A DNA stretch of 64,000 bases. Origin: Sphaerospermopsis torques-reginae ITEP-024. Lineage in GTDB: Bacteria; Cyanobacteriota; Cyanobacteriia; Cyanobacteriales; Nostocaceae. The number at the start of each line of letters is the position of its first letter. Positions within the stretch are counted from its first letter, which is position 1. Below, in pieces: positions 61,974 through 64,000 of the stretch. The notes under the pieces were generated by a model. The model worked only from the letters and a program-made list of their open reading frames with translations. It was not told the origin of the DNA and did not search any database. The translations under genes and the position numbers were made by a program. The stretch spans positions 1,674,001-1,738,000 of the forward strand of contig NZ_CP080598.1 of the NCBI RefSeq assembly GCF_019598945.1, written 5' to 3'.

Positions 61974-62492
61974 ATGCAAATTATTTACTGTTTATTAATA
62001 GCTTTAATGCTTGTGGGTGTGATTGGTTCTGTAGTTCCTGCAATTCCCGGTAGTAGTTTAATATTAGCCGCTATCATCATCTGGGGAATTGTTAATGGTT
62101 CTGTAGCAGTTATTAAAATACCCCTCATTGTTACAGGTATTGTTCTACTTCTGAGTATGGGAGTAGATTTTTTAGCCGGTTACATAGGAGCAAAACAAGC
62201 CGGTGCAAGTAAATGGGGACAAATAGGGGCGTTTGTTGGTTTATTTCTGGGATTTTTCGGATTATTGCCAGCTTTACCCTTCGGTGGACCATTGTTGGGA
62301 ATGTTAATTGGTCCACTTTTAGGGGCAATTATTGGTGAGTTGCTGTATCAAAAAGATTTGGCTAAAGCAGTGAAAGCAGGTATAGGAATTACTGTAGGAA
62401 CAGTAGTAGGGAATTTACTTCAGGGTGTTCTTGCTGTGGGTGCGGTGGTAGTTTTTATTTGGACTACATGGACACAGGTTTTTGGTGGGTAG
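61974..62492 (+). CDS. DUF456 integral membrane protein
   Basis: 172 residues from ATG 61974 (the open frame begins earlier in repeats). Five or so hydrophobic segments; glycine-rich helices (LPALPFGGPLLGMLIGPLLG) typical of DUF456. Such proteins have no established role. The family is close in pattern to small glycine-zipper membrane proteins. Converges with the HEAT-repeat gene, 4 bp apart. Confidence 0.85.
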   Translation: MQIIYCLLIALMLVGVIGSVVPAIPGSSLILAAIIIWGIVNGSVAVIKIPLIVTGIVLLLSMGVDFLAGYIGAKQAGASKWGQIGAFVGLFLGFFGLLPALPFGGPLLGMLIGPLLGAIIGELLYQKDLAKAVKAGIGITVGTVVGNLLQGVLAVGAVVVFIWTTWTQVFGG

Positions 62493-62496
62493 TATT

Positions 62497-63156
62497 TTAA
62501 CTATAGTTTGCTCTTTTCGCTTCCTTTGCAACCGCTTCTACTTCATCATTAACCAAAGTCTCTAAAATAGCTTTAGCTTCCGCACCACCTAAATTACCCA
62601 AAGCCTGAACAACTCTATAACGCACCTGCCAATCTGAATTAGTAGAATAGGTTGCTAAAAGGGGAACTGCATCTGGGTTTCCCAACTCTCCCAGGGAACT
62701 AATAGCCGCAGTTTGCACTAAACCATTATCTGAAGCGAGTGCTTGTTTGAGGAGTTCAAAACCCCGTGGATCTCCCAATGCTCCCAAGGTAGCAACAATA
62801 CTGAATTGTACGAGCCATTCTGGGGTTTGATGATAGAGTTCTTGTAAATCTTCAAAAGCTGCCTGTAATTTCAGCGCCCCTAAACAGTCTGCTGCTGCTG
62901 CTTGTACATCTGCTTCAGGATCGGTGAGTAGTTCCCGTAATATCTGCAAGGATAAGTCTAAATCCTGTCCTCCCAAGGTGTCCATTTGACTAACGGCAGA
63001 ATAACGAACACGGGAATTTTTATCACGGATAGCAACTTGTACTAATTCTAAACCGGTTTTAGGTTCGAGTTCTCGAATTTGATTGACTGCACGTAGGCGA
63101 TCGCCCAAGTTATCAGAACTCAGTAATTCTTTTACAGATTCAACAGATATACTCAT
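62497..63156 (-). CDS. HEAT-repeat protein (phycobilisome lyase/NblB-like or scaffold)
   Basis: 219 residues, built of about six HEAT/PBS-lyase repeats (for example NSRVRYSAVSQMDTLG, DPEADVQAAAADCLGALK, NGLVQTAAISSLGELGNP, DWQVRYRVVQALGNLGG). Cyanobacterial proteins of this type include phycobilin lyase subunits and NblB (phycobilisome breakdown). The subtype cannot be set from this sequence. ATG 63154-63156. Confidence 0.85.
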   Translation of the reverse strand: MSISVESVKELLSSDNLGDRLRAVNQIRELEPKTGLELVQVAIRDKNSRVRYSAVSQMDTLGGQDLDLSLQILRELLTDPEADVQAAAADCLGALKLQAAFEDLQELYHQTPEWLVQFSIVATLGALGDPRGFELLKQALASDNGLVQTAAISSLGELGNPDAVPLLATYSTNSDWQVRYRVVQALGNLGGAEAKAILETLVNDEVEAVAKEAKRANYS

Positions 63157-63249
63157 TTAATGATCCTATTTTTAATGATCCTATTTTATTAGTCATTGGG
63201 CATTGGGTTCTTAATCTTTCCCAGTCCCCAGTCCCCAGTCCCCAGTCAC

Positions 63250-63708
63250 CTACTCAGCGGCCATAGCGCGGATAATATCACCACGAGTCAGAATACCAAT
63301 AACTTTACCCATACTATCCAGCACAGGTAAACGATGTACTTTATGTTCTTGGATCATTTTTGCAGCTTCTTTCAGGGACTTATCAGGGGTAATAGTGAGA
63401 GGGTTTTTACTCATCACTTCCCCTACAGTTTGTCCTAAAGCTTTATGTAAATCCCGATCATAAGTAGCAGGATTTTGTAAATAAATTACACTATCCAAAA
63501 ACATGATGTATGCAGGTGGAGTGACACCGGTTTCTTGCCACATCAGGTCTGTTTCGGATATGATGCCCACTAATTTACCTGCATCATTAATCACAGGTAA
63601 ACCGCTAATACGTTTTTCTGCTAAGATTTGGATAGCTTCTTTTAAAGGAGTTTGAGGATTAACCATAATTGGATTATGGGTCATCACTTCTGCGACGGTT
63701 TTAAGCAT
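63250..63708 (-). CDS. Tandem CBS-domain protein
   Basis: 152 residues made of two CBS domains (VAEVMTHNPIMVNPQTPLKEA ... GIISETDLMW; VGEVMSKNPLTITPDKSLKEA ... GILTRGDIIRAMA). CBS pairs sense adenine nucleotides. No catalytic domain. STRR repeats lie between it and the HEAT gene. Confidence 0.92.
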   Translation of the reverse strand: MLKTVAEVMTHNPIMVNPQTPLKEAIQILAEKRISGLPVINDAGKLVGIISETDLMWQETGVTPPAYIMFLDSVIYLQNPATYDRDLHKALGQTVGEVMSKNPLTITPDKSLKEAAKMIQEHKVHRLPVLDSMGKVIGILTRGDIIRAMAAE

Positions 63709-63785
63709 TTTTTTTACTTACACCTTTTATAAAAGTCTTTTTCTGTTTTTATTTTAGGTAATTGGGGGATGATAAATAAATAGTT

Positions 63786-63922
63786 TTAATGGATTGTTAC
63801 TTTTGATGATTGAAAAAAATGCTGAATTTGCTGAATAATCTCTTGTATGATAAAAATTTTTACTTTATTACTATCATAGATTATTGCATAATATTCTACA
63901 TCAAATTCTGTTTATTAAACAT
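63786..63922 (-). pseudogene. Frameshifted small ORF overlapping the end of the partial gene
   Basis: On the minus strand, ATG 63920-63922 overlaps the stop of the preceding gene (TAATG). The frame ends at once (MFNKQNLM then a stop). Adding one A to the AAA run at about 63912 gives a clean 45-codon frame, MFNKTEFDVEYYAIIYDS, then NKVKIFIIQEIIQQIQ and HFFQSSKVTIH, to a stop at 63786-63788. I do not recognise the family; the overlapping layout resembles small toxin-antitoxin pairs. Confidence 0.4.
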
Positions 63923-64000
63923 TAATTATTGTTTTGATATTTTCTCAAAGCAGCAATAATTTCTCCATTCGCTTCAGGAAAATCAAAATTATCTAAATCA
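63922..64000 (-). CDS. C-terminal end of a small protein (partial)
   Basis: Last 25 codons of a gene entering from the right edge: DLDNFDFPEANGEIIAALRK then YQNNN and stop at 63922-63924. Too short to assign. Overlaps the next (frameshifted) ORF by one base. Confidence 0.45.
   Translation of the reverse strand, partial: DLDNFDFPEANGEIIAALRKYQNNN

Overview
The window is chromosomal DNA of a filamentous, probably heterocyst-forming cyanobacterium of the order Nostocales. Supporting this are genes for photosystem I (psaE), photosystem II (psb28), NDH-1 (ndhN, ndhD), RpaB and a cytochrome b6f assembly factor; many HIP1 octamers (GCGATCGC); low GC; and arrays of heptameric short tandem repeats (ACTCCTG, AGGTGAC, CCAATCA and CCAATTA types) that fill many intergenic spaces. 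Protein style and GC resemble the Anabaena/Dolichospermum/Aphanizomenon group, but the species cannot be fixed from the sequence alone.

Layout. 1-2.7 kb: start of the S10 ribosomal operon (rplC-rplD-rplW, minus) divergent from ndhN. 2.8-7.3 kb: a hicBA toxin-antitoxin pair, a DUF3172 protein, an AMIN-domain protein and a CPA2 antiporter with universal-stress domains. 7.5-9.7 kb: a 16-bp tandem array and an ABC-F ATPase. 9.9-13.5 kb: a defence/addiction patch with an MntA/HepT pair whose toxin has an in-frame stop, a VapC-type toxin broken by a 14-bp tandem duplication, and an intact AAA ATPase + DUF4276/TOPRIM-like pair. 13.6-22.5 kb: core metabolism (gpmI, secG, a metzincin-like protease, an amidase, a cupin, ispG, a C-terminal processing protease).

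22.5-28.7 kb is the main accessory island. It holds a MITE-like element, a decayed Ser/Thr-kinase N-terminus, an unknown protein with two topoisomerase-like zinc ribbons, a small unknown protein, a lipoprotein, a rolling-circle (HUH) replication initiator with a convergent small gene, then an overlapping Mrr-like nuclease + TOPRIM-like pair and a third nuclease-fold protein. This looks like an integrated small plasmid next to a candidate defence cassette, and it is the most likely place for something undescribed.

28.9-45.3 kb: ndhD, mutM, psaE, a fibrillin, DUF3134, mraY, moaB, a Uma2 nuclease, psb28, dtd, a CobW-type metal chaperone, cysS, and tldD/tldE with a Uma2 gene between them. 45.8-52.1 kb: the rimP-nusA-ylxR-infB translation operon (minus), with an unusually long ylxR-infB spacer. 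52.3-57.9 kb: a large membrane protein and the rfbB-rfbA-rfbC-rfbD dTDP-rhamnose operon. 57.9-64 kb: radA, rpaB, a ccb-type assembly factor, Uma2, DUF456, HEAT-repeat and CBS-domain proteins, and a partial small gene followed by a frameshifted ORF at the right edge. No rRNA, tRNA or CRISPR array was recognised.
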